Assembly (NCBI GenBank): GCA_022701845.1 | Contig: JAKONS010000563.1 | Span: 1 to 5,424, forward strand | Length of the DNA: 5,424 nucleotides | Direction: 5' to 3' | Source: Burkholderiaceae bacterium | GTDB lineage: Bacteria > Pseudomonadota > Gammaproteobacteria > Burkholderiales > Burkholderiaceae | In this document: piece after piece, positions 1 to 5,424 of the stretch | Position numbering within the stretch: the first letter of the stretch is position 1 | Layout: each line of letters begins with the position of its first letter | Notes under the pieces: model-generated | The model's input: only the letters and a program-made list of their open reading frames with translations | What the model was told of the DNA's origin: nothing | Database searches by the model: none | Made by a program: the position numbers and the translations under genes

Positions 1-559
1 CGGCGGCCCGGGCGATCGCCTGGCCGATGGTGCCGGGGCCCAGCACCAGCACCGTGTCGCCGGCGGTCACCGCGCCGACGGCGGCGGCGTTGTCGCCCAC
101 GCACAGCGGCTCCATCAGCGCGGCCAGCACCGGATCGGTGTCGGGGTGCAGCGGCACGCAGGCCAGGGCCGATGCCCGCACGAAGCGGGCGAATGCGCCG
201 TCGCTGGTCAGGCCGATGGTGCGACGGAAGGCGCAGCGCTGCGGGAAGCCCGCCGCGCAGGTGGTGCACTTCATGCAGCCGATGGTGGGAATGGCCGACA
301 CCAGATCGCCCTCGGCCAGCCCGGTCACCTCCGGCCCCACCGCCGCGATGCGGCCGGAGAACTCGTGGCCGAGCGTCACCGGCAGCCGGGCGCGCATGAA
401 TTCGTAGCTGCCGGTCCAGTCGTACACATGCACGTCCGAGCCGCAGATGCCGGCGGCCGCCACCTCGATCAGCACCTCGCCGGTGCCGGGGCGGCCCGGC
501 TCTTCCACCTGGTCGAGCGACAGGCCCGGTGCGGCGGCGGTCTTGCGCAGTGCCAGCAT
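1..559 (-). CDS. Zinc-dependent medium-chain alcohol dehydrogenase (Tdh/sorbitol-dehydrogenase-like), 3' end cut by window edge
   Basis: This is the N-terminal 186 residues of a cytosolic zinc MDR dehydrogenase, which would interconvert an alcohol and a carbonyl with NAD(P). The GroES-like domain has CGSD at 39-42 and GHE at 64-66, giving catalytic zinc ligands Cys39 and His65 with Glu66 or Glu150 (MEPL). The structural-zinc cysteines Cys95, Cys98, Cys101 and Cys109 have the usual C-x2-C-x2-C-x7-C spacing. The Rossmann fold begins with VLVLGPGTIG (GxGxxG at 174-179), so about half the usual ~340 residues are visible. The CGSDVHVYDW stretch resembles threonine 3-dehydrogenase, but 2,3-butanediol or polyol dehydrogenase activity is equally possible. 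ATG at 557-559 is chosen because a GAGGTG ribosome site (567-572) lies 7 bases upstream, inside the last codons of the ThDP gene. Only one base separates that gene's stop from this start, so the two are co-transcribed and probably share a pathway. Family is secure; substrate is unknown. Confidence 0.93.
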   Translation of the reverse strand, partial: MLALRKTAAAPGLSLDQVEEPGRPGTGEVLIEVAAAGICGSDVHVYDWTGSYEFMRARLPVTLGHEFSGRIAAVGPEVTGLAEGDLVSAIPTIGCMKCTTCAAGFPQRCAFRRTIGLTSDGAFARFVRASALACVPLHPDTDPVLAALMEPLCVGDNAAAVGAVTAGDTVLVLGPGTIGQAIARAA

Positions 560-560
560 G

Positions 561-2333
561 TCAGGTCACCTCGTACCAGCTCACCGGCGGGAATGCGTTC
601 TGGTCGGTCAGCACGTCGATCACCGTGGTGGCGTCGGCGGCCAGGGCGGCGTCGAGCGCGGCGCCCAGGTCGCCGGCGCGCTCCACCCGCACGCCGTGGG
701 CGCCGACCGCGCGGGCGATGGCCGCGTGGTCGACCGGCGCGAAGTCGCAGGCATCGGTATAGGCGCCGAACTTCACGTTCTCGGCATGCTTCTGGTAGCC
801 CAGGATGCCGTTGTTGAGCACCACCAGCACCACCTTGAGCTTCATGCGCACCGCGGTCTCGAGCTCGGCCCAGGCATGGGCGAAGCCGCCGTCGCCGACC
901 ACGCAGAACACCGTCGCGTTAGGCCGCGCCACCCGGGCGCCGAGCGCCATCGGAAAGCCCCAGCCCAGGCCCGCCAGCCCGCGCGGCGTGATGAAGCGCA
1001 TGCCGGCGCGCCGCGCATGCAGATAGTTGGCCACCCAGATCGAGGAATAGCTGGCGTCGGCCACCACGATGCTGTCGGCGGTCAGGCGCTGGTCGATCTC
1101 GGCCATGATCCGCTCCGGCCGCATCGGCGAGGCATCGCTGCCGACCAGCGCGGCGACCTCCTGGCGGTGCTGCTCGCGGCCGTGGCCGATGGCGGCCTCG
1201 ACCCCGGCGCGAGCCGCCCGGCGCTTGTCCAGGTCGGCGGCCTGCAGCCGGTCTGCCAGCGCGGCGAGCGTCAGCTTCGCATCGCCCACCAGGCGCATCG
1301 CCTCGTAGTTGCGGCCGACCTCCATCGGCTCGATGTCGATATGGATGAAGCGCGCGTTCTCCGGGTACAGCTTCCAGGAATCGGTGCCGTTCTGGTTGGT
1401 GCGGTTGCCCACCAGCAGCACCACGTCGGCGCAGGTGACCAGGGTTTTCAGATAGCGCGCGCCGCCGTTCGGACCGGTGAAATAGCTGGCAACGCCGACC
1501 GACAGCGGATGGTTCTCGTCGACGCCGCCCTTGCCCATCACCGTGGTGGCCACCGGCAGGCAGGCCAGCTCCTGCAGCCGCGCCAGCTCGGCCGAGGCCC
1601 CCGACAGATGCACCCCGCCGCCGGCGATGACGATCGGCCGCTCGGCCTGCGCGAGCAGCGCGGCGGCGGCGTCCAGCGCGGCGCCGTCGGGCAGTGCGCG
1701 GTCCAGCGGATAGCAGCCGAGCGAGGCGCGGCGCAGGGTGGGCGCCGGTGCCGGCTCCACCAGCAGGTCGGCCGGCAGCAGCAGCACCGCGGGGCCGGGC
1801 CGGCCGCTGGTGGCGGCGGTGAAGGCCATGTCGAGGTAGTCGTCGATGCGGCTGGCCTCGGTCACCCGCCGCACCCACTTGGCGCAGGGGCGGAACAGGG
1901 CCTCGTGGTCGATCTCCTGGAAGGCGTTGCGGTCGGTCTGGTCGCGCGCCACGTCCTGCACCAGGGCGATCAGCGGAACCGACACCTTCAGCGCTTCCAG
2001 CAGCGGCGCCACCAGCAGCGCCGCGGCCGGGCCGTTCTGCGCGGTGACGATGCCCACCTGGCCGCTCACCCGGGCATAGGCGTCGGCCATGTAGCCACCG
2101 GTGTTCTCCTGCCGGTAGGCGATCTGCCGCAGGCCGAAACCCTTGGCCGCCAGATGCACCATCGACGGCAGGCTCTGGCCGAACAGGCAGGTCACGCCGT
2201 GGCGCGCCATGCCGGCGGCGACACGGTGCGCCACCGAGTCGGTGTAGTCGAGGCCGCGCGACTGGGTGGCGCGGCGGGTGGTGGGGTCGAGCGGTGCCGG
2301 CTCCAGGTGGTGGGCCTTTGCGATGTCGTTCAC
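561..2333 (-). CDS. Thiamine-diphosphate-dependent enzyme, acetolactate synthase superfamily
   Basis: This 590-residue protein has the full three-domain layout of the acetolactate synthase/benzoylformate decarboxylase superfamily. The N-terminal PYR domain (about 29-195) carries the cofactor-activating glutamate, Glu76 in AYRQEN, followed by GGYMADAYAR. A central domain (about 215-365) includes ENHPLSVG and RFIHIDIEP. The C-terminal PP domain has the ThDP/Mg motif from GDG (480-482) to NN (507-508), with the expected AELETAVRMKL between. Such enzymes form, cleave or decarboxylate 2-keto or 2-hydroxyacyl compounds. Acetolactate synthase, 2-hydroxyacyl-CoA lyase, sulfoacetaldehyde acetyltransferase and carboligase relatives cannot be told apart here. 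No regulatory subunit gene follows; a Zn-dehydrogenase does, so housekeeping branched-chain amino-acid synthesis is unlikely. The start is GTG (2331-2333), preceded by GGAG at 6-base spacing, with no in-frame ATG, GTG or TTG before residue 42. About 28 residues precede the usual family start. The gene diverges from the GntR regulator and is probably controlled by it. Confidence 0.93.
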   Translation of the reverse strand: MNDIAKAHHLEPAPLDPTTRRATQSRGLDYTDSVAHRVAAGMARHGVTCLFGQSLPSMVHLAAKGFGLRQIAYRQENTGGYMADAYARVSGQVGIVTAQNGPAAALLVAPLLEALKVSVPLIALVQDVARDQTDRNAFQEIDHEALFRPCAKWVRRVTEASRIDDYLDMAFTAATSGRPGPAVLLLPADLLVEPAPAPTLRRASLGCYPLDRALPDGAALDAAAALLAQAERPIVIAGGGVHLSGASAELARLQELACLPVATTVMGKGGVDENHPLSVGVASYFTGPNGGARYLKTLVTCADVVLLVGNRTNQNGTDSWKLYPENARFIHIDIEPMEVGRNYEAMRLVGDAKLTLAALADRLQAADLDKRRAARAGVEAAIGHGREQHRQEVAALVGSDASPMRPERIMAEIDQRLTADSIVVADASYSSIWVANYLHARRAGMRFITPRGLAGLGWGFPMALGARVARPNATVFCVVGDGGFAHAWAELETAVRMKLKVVLVVLNNGILGYQKHAENVKFGAYTDACDFAPVDHAAIARAVGAHGVRVERAGDLGAALDAALAADATTVIDVLTDQNAFPPVSWYEVT

Positions 2334-2339
2334 TTTTGT

Positions 2340-2343
2340 CTCC
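2340..2343 (-). promoter_or_regulatory. Ribosome binding site deciding the GTG start of the ThDP gene
   Basis: GGAG on the minus strand lies 6 bases before GTG 2331-2333. No other in-frame start codon exists near the N-terminus before residue 42, inside the conserved PYR domain, so this site fixes the start and confirms the roughly 28-residue leader before the conserved domain. Confidence 0.65.
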
Positions 2344-2359
2344 AGGTCGTGTGCCTGGA
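2341..2359. repeat. Inverted repeat TCCAGG-N7-CCTGGA beside the ThDP gene start
   Basis: Two perfect 6-bp arms (2341-2346 and 2354-2359) flank a 7-base spacer. The repeat abuts the predicted -10 box, spans the predicted start point near 2353 and overlaps the GGAG ribosome site (2340-2343). It could be a second protein-binding site. If transcription starts upstream of 2359, it could instead be a leader hairpin that partly hides the ribosome site. Which of these applies depends on the real start point. Confidence 0.45.
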
Positions 2360-2388
2360 ATAATTCTATAAACTATAGACTATGTCAA
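2360..2388 (-). promoter_or_regulatory. Predicted sigma-70 promoter for the ThDP-enzyme/dehydrogenase operon
   Basis: On the minus strand a consensus TTGACA (2383-2388) is followed after exactly 17 bases by AATTAT (2360-2365), which matches 4 of 6 positions of the -10 consensus. It lies in the only AT-rich patch of the window, just upstream of the GTG at 2331-2333. Transcription would begin near 2353, giving a leader of about 20 bases that includes the GGAG ribosome site. The spacer contains a perfect palindrome, suggesting repression by blocking RNA polymerase. Inferred from sequence only. Confidence 0.6.
2365..2379. promoter_or_regulatory. Candidate operator: 15-bp perfect inverted repeat TCTATA-N3-TATAGA
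   Basis: TCTATAAACTATAGA has two perfect 6-bp arms around AAC. It lies in the -35/-10 spacer of the predicted minus-strand promoter, touching its -10 box, and about 65 bases before the GntR start codon. Short AT-rich palindromes in the shared intergenic region are typical GntR/FCD operators, so the neighbouring regulator is the natural candidate to bind it. The sequence is not an exact match to the TNGTNNNACNA pattern described for several FCD members. Confidence 0.55.
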
Positions 2389-2410
2389 TTGGGGTCCGAG
2401 CCCGTATGCT
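2382..2410 (+). promoter_or_regulatory. Possible weak promoter for the GntR regulator gene
   Basis: ATGTCA (2382-2387, 4 of 6 matches to TTGACA) and TATGCT (2405-2410, 4 of 6 matches to TATAAT) are separated by 17 bases on the plus strand. The start point would be near 2417, about 26 bases before ATG 2443. The -35 box overlaps that of the divergent promoter, so the two promoters would be back to back and could be controlled by one bound repressor. With two weak boxes this is tentative. Confidence 0.3.
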
Positions 2411-2442
2411 CCAATCCCAGCGAATCAATCCCGGCCAAGAAG

Positions 2443-3150
2443 ATGACCCTGTCTGCAAGCGAGACCCCGCCCGAGTCGAGCGAGCGCATCGCCCACTCCA
2501 GCCTTTCGACCAAGGTCTACGATTTCATGCGCAGCGCCCTGGCCAACGGCGAACTGATGCCGGGCCAGAAATTGAGTGCCCGCACCCTGATCGACCGCCT
2601 GGGTGTCAGCCAGACGCCGGTGCGCGAAGCCATGCTGCAGCTGGTGGCCGAACGCTCACTCACCATGAACCGCAACAAGTCGGTCACCGTGCCGGTGCTC
2701 ACCGCCGACCACTACATCGAGCTGCGTGACATTCGCGTCGCGCTCGAAGGCCAGGCCTGCCGCTGCGCGGTCGAATTCGTCGACGACGCGGTGCTGGATG
2801 CGCTCGACAAGCTGCACCGCCAGATGATGGTGGCCAAGCGCGCCGCCGACTTCCGCCTCACCATGCGCCTCAACCGCGAGCTGCATCTCGGCATCTACGC
2901 GATCAGCCGGCGCGCCGAACTGGTGGCGCTGATCGAGTCGCTGTGGGTGCGCACCGGGCCCTACCTCAACCTGATCTACCGCGACACCGGCGCCAAGGTG
3001 CCGCGCAACCACGAGCACGAGGCGCTGCTGGCGGCGCTGCGCGCCCGCGACGCCGATGCGGCGGCCGCCTCCATCGCCCGCGACATCGTCAAGGGCGGCG
3101 CGCCGGTGGTCGAGGCGCTGCGGGCCGGCGTGGCGGTGCCCGCCGCCTAG
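2443..3150 (+). CDS. GntR-family transcriptional regulator, FadR/FCD subfamily
   Basis: This 235-residue DNA-binding regulator has a winged helix-turn-helix at about 20-85 with the GntR signature (LMPGQKLS, then LIDRLGVSQTPVREAMLQL at 49-67). An all-helical FCD ligand domain follows (about 90-225), with IELRDIRVALEG, NRELHLGIY and NHEHEALLAALRARD. FCD regulators usually bind a small carboxylate, often with a metal, and release DNA. The likely metal-ligand positions are Asn144, His148, His192 and Asp214; the last falls where a third histidine is normal. The open frame extends upstream to 2266, but ATG 2443 is chosen because it gives family-typical length and the upstream codons cross the divergent promoter into the ThDP gene. 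Its ribosome site is weak (AAGAAG touching the ATG). It sits head-to-head with the ThDP operon across 109 bases and ends 12 bases from the PRISE gene stop, so it probably represses the divergent operon and perhaps itself. Confidence 0.93.
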   Translation: MTLSASETPPESSERIAHSSLSTKVYDFMRSALANGELMPGQKLSARTLIDRLGVSQTPVREAMLQLVAERSLTMNRNKSVTVPVLTADHYIELRDIRVALEGQACRCAVEFVDDAVLDALDKLHRQMMVAKRAADFRLTMRLNRELHLGIYAISRRAELVALIESLWVRTGPYLNLIYRDTGAKVPRNHEHEALLAALRARDADAAAASIARDIVKGGAPVVEALRAGVAVPAA

Positions 3151-3162
3151 CCGGCGCGGCGT

Positions 3163-4257
3163 TCAGCGCGGCAGCAGGCGCTGCTCCTGCATCGTCCGCA
3201 GCCAGTGGCGCAGCGAGTCGGCGGTATCCACGCAATCGGCGAACCCGTGCTGGCGCAGCTTGATGCCGCTCAGCACCGAATCCGGCGGATGCGCCACGCC
3301 GCAGGCCAGGCTGCGGTCGGCGAACTGCCAGGAGCTGCCGACCAGCGCGTCGAGCGACAGCGGCTGCAGCCCGTGGCGCGCCACGATCGCCTGCCAGGTG
3401 GGCGACCAGGCCGGCATCTCGGCGGCCAGCGACATCGGCGTGGGCGGGCCCACCGCCATGCCGAAATGGTCGGCCAGCACCGGCCACAGGTCCTGCCACA
3501 CCAGCATGTCGCCGTTGACTAGGTTGTAGGTCTCGTCGGCGGCGATCTCGTGGGTGGCGCAGAACGCGGCGGCGCGGGCGATCAGCCGGCTGTCGCTGGC
3601 CGCCACGATGAAGCGGCCGCCGCCCGGGTAGCCCAGCGGCAGGCCGCGTTCGCGCAGCAGCGCGGCATAGGCGCCGAAGGCGGCCACCATGTTCATCGGG
3701 CTGGCCTGCGCATGGCCGAACACCACCTGCGGCCGCAGCACGCTGAAGGTCCAGGCGGCCTGCGCCTGGCGCGCGCGCAGCAGGTCTTCCTGCAGCCAGT
3801 AGAAGTTGTCGTGCGGATGGCGCGGCTGGCTCTCGCGGCAGGGCACCGGCGCCGGCTCCACATGGCCGCCGTAGGCCTTGGCGCCCTGCATCAGGGTGAT
3901 GTGGCGCAGGCCGGGCGCGGCCGGCTGCAGCGCGTCCATCAGGTGGGTGAGCATCGCCAGGTTGACCGCCATCTGGCGCGGGTCCCGCCAGCCGGCCACC
4001 AGCTCCGGCAGCTCGAACAGCGCGCTGTAGAACAGGTGCGTCACGCCCTGCAGTTCGGCGCCGGCGGCGCGGCAGGCGGCTGCGTCGGTCAGGTCGAGCC
4101 TCAGCGCGCGCACGCCGTCGGGCAGGTCCATCGGCCGGCGCGCCAGGGCGACCACCTCCCACTGCGGTAGGGCCGCAAAGTGCGCCACCGCGGCGGCGCC
4201 GACGATGCCGCTGGCACCGGCCACCAGCAGGCGGTGGCGACGCGCCGGGCGGCTCAC
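3163..4257 (-). CDS. SDR-family oxidoreductase of the PRISE type (progesterone 5-beta-reductase/iridoid synthase-like)
   Basis: This 364-residue atypical short-chain dehydrogenase has the motif set of plant and bacterial PRISE/VEP1-like enzymes, NADPH-dependent reducers of activated C=C bonds in enones and enals. Visible in order are GASGIVG (14-20, dinucleotide binding), ALARRP (37-42, probably NADPH phosphate contact), HLFYSAL (74-80), LMQGAKAYGG with the likely catalytic Lys127, NFYWLQED (151-158) matching the family NFYYxxED motif and keeping Tyr153, FSVLRPQVVFG (171-181), and WQDLWPVLADHFG (254-266). The second Tyr of NFYY is Trp154. Length is close to that of plant members (about 390), and there is no signal peptide or membrane segment. 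The start is GTG at 4255-4257, overlapping the upstream reductase stop as GTGA, so translational coupling is likely; no separate Shine-Dalgarno is clear. A general NAD(P)-dependent epimerase/reductase is the broader alternative. The natural substrate is unknown. Confidence 0.85.
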   Translation of the reverse strand: MSRPARRHRLLVAGASGIVGAAAVAHFAALPQWEVVALARRPMDLPDGVRALRLDLTDAAACRAAGAELQGVTHLFYSALFELPELVAGWRDPRQMAVNLAMLTHLMDALQPAAPGLRHITLMQGAKAYGGHVEPAPVPCRESQPRHPHDNFYWLQEDLLRARQAQAAWTFSVLRPQVVFGHAQASPMNMVAAFGAYAALLRERGLPLGYPGGGRFIVAASDSRLIARAAAFCATHEIAADETYNLVNGDMLVWQDLWPVLADHFGMAVGPPTPMSLAAEMPAWSPTWQAIVARHGLQPLSLDALVGSSWQFADRSLACGVAHPPDSVLSGIKLRQHGFADCVDTADSLRHWLRTMQEQRLLPR

Positions 4258-5246
4258 GCGGCGGCCCCGGCGCCGATCGTGATCACCACCTTGCCGAGCG
4301 CGGCGCGGTTGGCCACCGCGTTCATCGCATCGGCCGCGTGCGCCAGCGGATAGCGCGCGCAGATATGCGGCCGCACCTTGCCCTGCCGGTACCAGTCGAA
4401 CAGCTCCTGCATGTTGGCCGCGTTGTCGGCGGGCTGCTTGCGCGCGAAGGAGCCCCAGAACACGCCGACGATGGCGCAGCCCTTGAGCAGCGGCAGGTTG
4501 AGCGGTATGGCGGGAATGTCGCCGGCGGCGAAACCCACCACCAGGAAGCGCCCGTTCCAGGCGGTGCTGCGCAGCGCGGCCTCGCTGAGCTTGCCGCCGA
4601 CCGGGTCGTAGACCACGTCCACCCCGCGCTCGCCGACGATCTCCTTGAGCCGCGTACGCAGGTCGTCCTGCCGGTAGTCGATCAGCTCGTCTGCACCGTG
4701 CTCGGCGCAGAGCGCCAGCTTTTCCGCGGACGACGCCGCGGCGATCACCCGCGCACCCATCGCCTTGGCGATCTCGATCGCCGCCAGCCCGACACCGCCG
4801 GCCGCGCCCAGCACCAGCACCGTTTCGCCGGGCTGCAGGCGGGCACGGTCCTTGAGCGCATGGTGCGAGGTGCCGTAGGTCAGCACGAAGGCCGAGCCGG
4901 TGTCGAAATCCATCTCGTCGGGAATGCGCAGCACCCGCCAGGCCTCGGCGATGGCCTGCTCGGCATAGCCGCCCCAGCCGAGCGGCGCCAGCACCCGGTC
5001 GCCGGGCCGGAAACCGGTGACCTCGGCACCCACCCGCAGCACCACGCCGGCCACTTCGCCGCCTGGCGAGAACGGCATGTCGGGCTTGAACTGGTACTTG
5101 CCCTGGATGATCAGCGTGTCGGGGAAGTTCACCCCTGCCGCCTGCACCCCGATCACCAGCTGCTGTGGCCCGGGCTGCAGGTCGGGCACCTCGTCCAGTT
5201 GCAGGCTCTCGGGCGGGCCGTAGGCGTGGCAGCGCATGGCTCTCAT
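4254..5246 (-). CDS. Zinc-independent MDR oxidoreductase, NADPH:quinone reductase-like
   Basis: This 330-residue medium-chain dehydrogenase/reductase resembles the quinone oxidoreductase (QOR) and enoyl-reductase branch. The N-terminal GroES-like domain (1-125) has AAGVNFPDTL and SPGGEVAGVV but lacks the CGxD, GHE and four-cysteine motifs, so no zinc is expected. The Rossmann domain opens with VLVLGAAGGVG (143-153); Lys176 and Tyr191 are placed like the NADPH-phosphate contacts of QOR. Likely reactions are NADPH-dependent reduction of quinones or of conjugated double bonds in enones or acyl-CoAs. ATG 5244-5246 is chosen because MRAMRCHAYGPPE fits the normal family start and GGAGG (5251-5255) lies 4 bases upstream; a second ATG three codons in would have 13-base spacing. 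Its start overlaps the CoA-transferase stop (ATGA) and its stop overlaps the PRISE start (GTGA), placing it in the middle of a coupled operon. Confidence is high for family, low for substrate. Confidence 0.92.
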   Translation of the reverse strand: MRAMRCHAYGPPESLQLDEVPDLQPGPQQLVIGVQAAGVNFPDTLIIQGKYQFKPDMPFSPGGEVAGVVLRVGAEVTGFRPGDRVLAPLGWGGYAEQAIAEAWRVLRIPDEMDFDTGSAFVLTYGTSHHALKDRARLQPGETVLVLGAAGGVGLAAIEIAKAMGARVIAAASSAEKLALCAEHGADELIDYRQDDLRTRLKEIVGERGVDVVYDPVGGKLSEAALRSTAWNGRFLVVGFAAGDIPAIPLNLPLLKGCAIVGVFWGSFARKQPADNAANMQELFDWYRQGKVRPHICARYPLAHAADAMNAVANRAALGKVVITIGAGAAA

Positions 5247-5424
5247 CGGGCCTCCTGCAGATGGCCGGGTACGGCGGCGGCGCGTTCCAGGTCGGCCCGG
5301 CCGACGCCGCCGGAGGCGCGCAGCGCCGCCAGCGCGTCGCCTTCCAGGCCGAGCACCTCGCGCAGCACCTCGGCGGTGTGTTCGCCCAGCAGCGGCGGTG
5401 CGCGCCGGTAGGCCACCGGCGTGG
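5243..5424 (-). CDS. CaiB/BaiF-family CoA-transferase, C-terminal fragment (5' end beyond window)
   Basis: Only the last 59 residues and the TGA stop are present. They contain APPLLGEHTAEVLREVLGL followed by a short helix ending ALRASGGVG. This matches the conserved C-terminal tail of class III (CaiB/BaiF, formyl-CoA/carnitine-CoA type) CoA-transferases, which move CoA between acyl-CoA and a free carboxylic acid. The frame then continues about 18 residues (RADLERAAAV to LQEAR), slightly longer than the usual tail. The stop overlaps the next gene's ATG as ATGA, and that gene's GGAGG ribosome site lies within this frame, so this is the upstream member of the coupled operon. It probably activates the pathway's acid substrate to a CoA thioester. 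The catalytic aspartate and CoA-binding parts lie outside the window, so activity cannot be judged. Confidence 0.82.
   Translation of the reverse strand, partial: TPVAYRRAPPLLGEHTAEVLREVLGLEGDALAALRASGGVGRADLERAAAVPGHLQEAR

Noticed and set aside
1747..2305. GGTGCCGGCTCCA occurring twice inside the ThDP gene (1747-1759 and 2293-2305)
   Set aside because: Both copies encode Glu-Pro-Ala-Pro stretches in the same frame. This is explained by codon bias in Pro/Ala-rich segments rather than by a functional repeat.
447..2363. A 638-codon open frame on the plus strand, opposite the ThDP gene
   Set aside because: Its product is an unlikely mix rich in His, Gln, Arg, Gly and Ala with no recognisable domain, while the opposite strand encodes a complete ThDP enzyme with intact motifs. 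Long antisense frames are expected in very GC-rich genes.
2266..2442. Longer N-terminus for the GntR regulator
   Set aside because: The upstream codons run through the divergent promoter and into the start of the ThDP gene, and the added residues match no GntR domain. ATG 2443 gives a normal 235-residue protein.
3140..3175. Possible terminator between the convergent regulator and PRISE genes
   Set aside because: The 12-base gap is GC-rich, but I found no good stem with a T-run on either strand.
3089..4162. A 357-codon minus-strand frame overlapping the PRISE gene in another frame
   Set aside because: It is an Arg/Ala/Gly/Pro-rich translation with no family motifs. The PRISE frame has the full motif series and coupled start.
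4338..5411. A 357-codon open frame on the plus strand opposite the MDR reductase
   Set aside because: It has low-complexity His/Arg/Gln-rich composition and lies antisense to a gene with clear QOR motifs. It also crosses a real gene junction.
1..5424. RNA genes, insertion sequences, CRISPR arrays, att sites or phage genes
   Set aside because: Nearly all of the window is accounted for by six ordinary protein genes, and the only intergenic space over 100 bases is the divergent promoter. No repeat arrays, transposase motifs or tRNA-like sequence were seen.

Overview
The window is a very GC-rich, gene-dense stretch that looks like an accessory catabolic locus of a betaproteobacterium. The Burkholderiales are the best guess, from the base composition, the strong G/C preference at third codon positions, the tightly coupled genes, and the combination of a CaiB/BaiF CoA-transferase, an FCD-type GntR regulator and an acetolactate-synthase-like enzyme. 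The taxon is an inference. I recognise no marker gene.

There are six protein genes in three transcription units. On the right, a minus-strand unit enters from beyond base 5424. It runs from the C-terminal end of a CaiB/BaiF-family CoA-transferase, through a zinc-independent quinone-oxidoreductase-like MDR reductase, to an SDR of the PRISE type (progesterone 5-beta-reductase/iridoid synthase-like). Both junctions in this unit are 4-base start/stop overlaps (ATGA and GTGA), so the three genes are probably translated together. In the middle, a GntR/FCD regulator lies alone on the plus strand. It converges on the PRISE gene with only 12 bases between the stops. On the left, a second minus-strand unit diverges from the regulator. 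It starts with a thiamine-diphosphate (ThDP) enzyme of the acetolactate synthase superfamily, begun by a GTG codon. One base after its stop comes a zinc-dependent medium-chain alcohol dehydrogenase that runs off the left edge.

The only sizeable intergenic region (2334-2442) contains a short AT-rich island in an otherwise GC-rich window. On the minus strand it holds a consensus TTGACA -35 box and a weaker -10 at 17-bp spacing. A perfect 6-bp-arm palindrome (TCTATA-N3-TATAGA) lies inside that spacer, and a second inverted repeat overlaps the predicted start point. This is the arrangement expected for a divergently transcribed repressor controlling the ThDP/dehydrogenase operon.

The likely theme is stepwise breakdown of a small organic or unsaturated acid. 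The CoA-transferase would activate it, the MDR and PRISE enzymes would reduce enone or enoyl double bonds (or interconvert quinones or carbonyls), the ThDP enzyme would cleave or join a 2-keto or 2-hydroxyacyl C-C bond, and the Zn-dehydrogenase would oxidise or reduce an alcohol/carbonyl. The substrate cannot be read from the sequence. I see no RNA genes, insertion sequences, CRISPR arrays or att sites.
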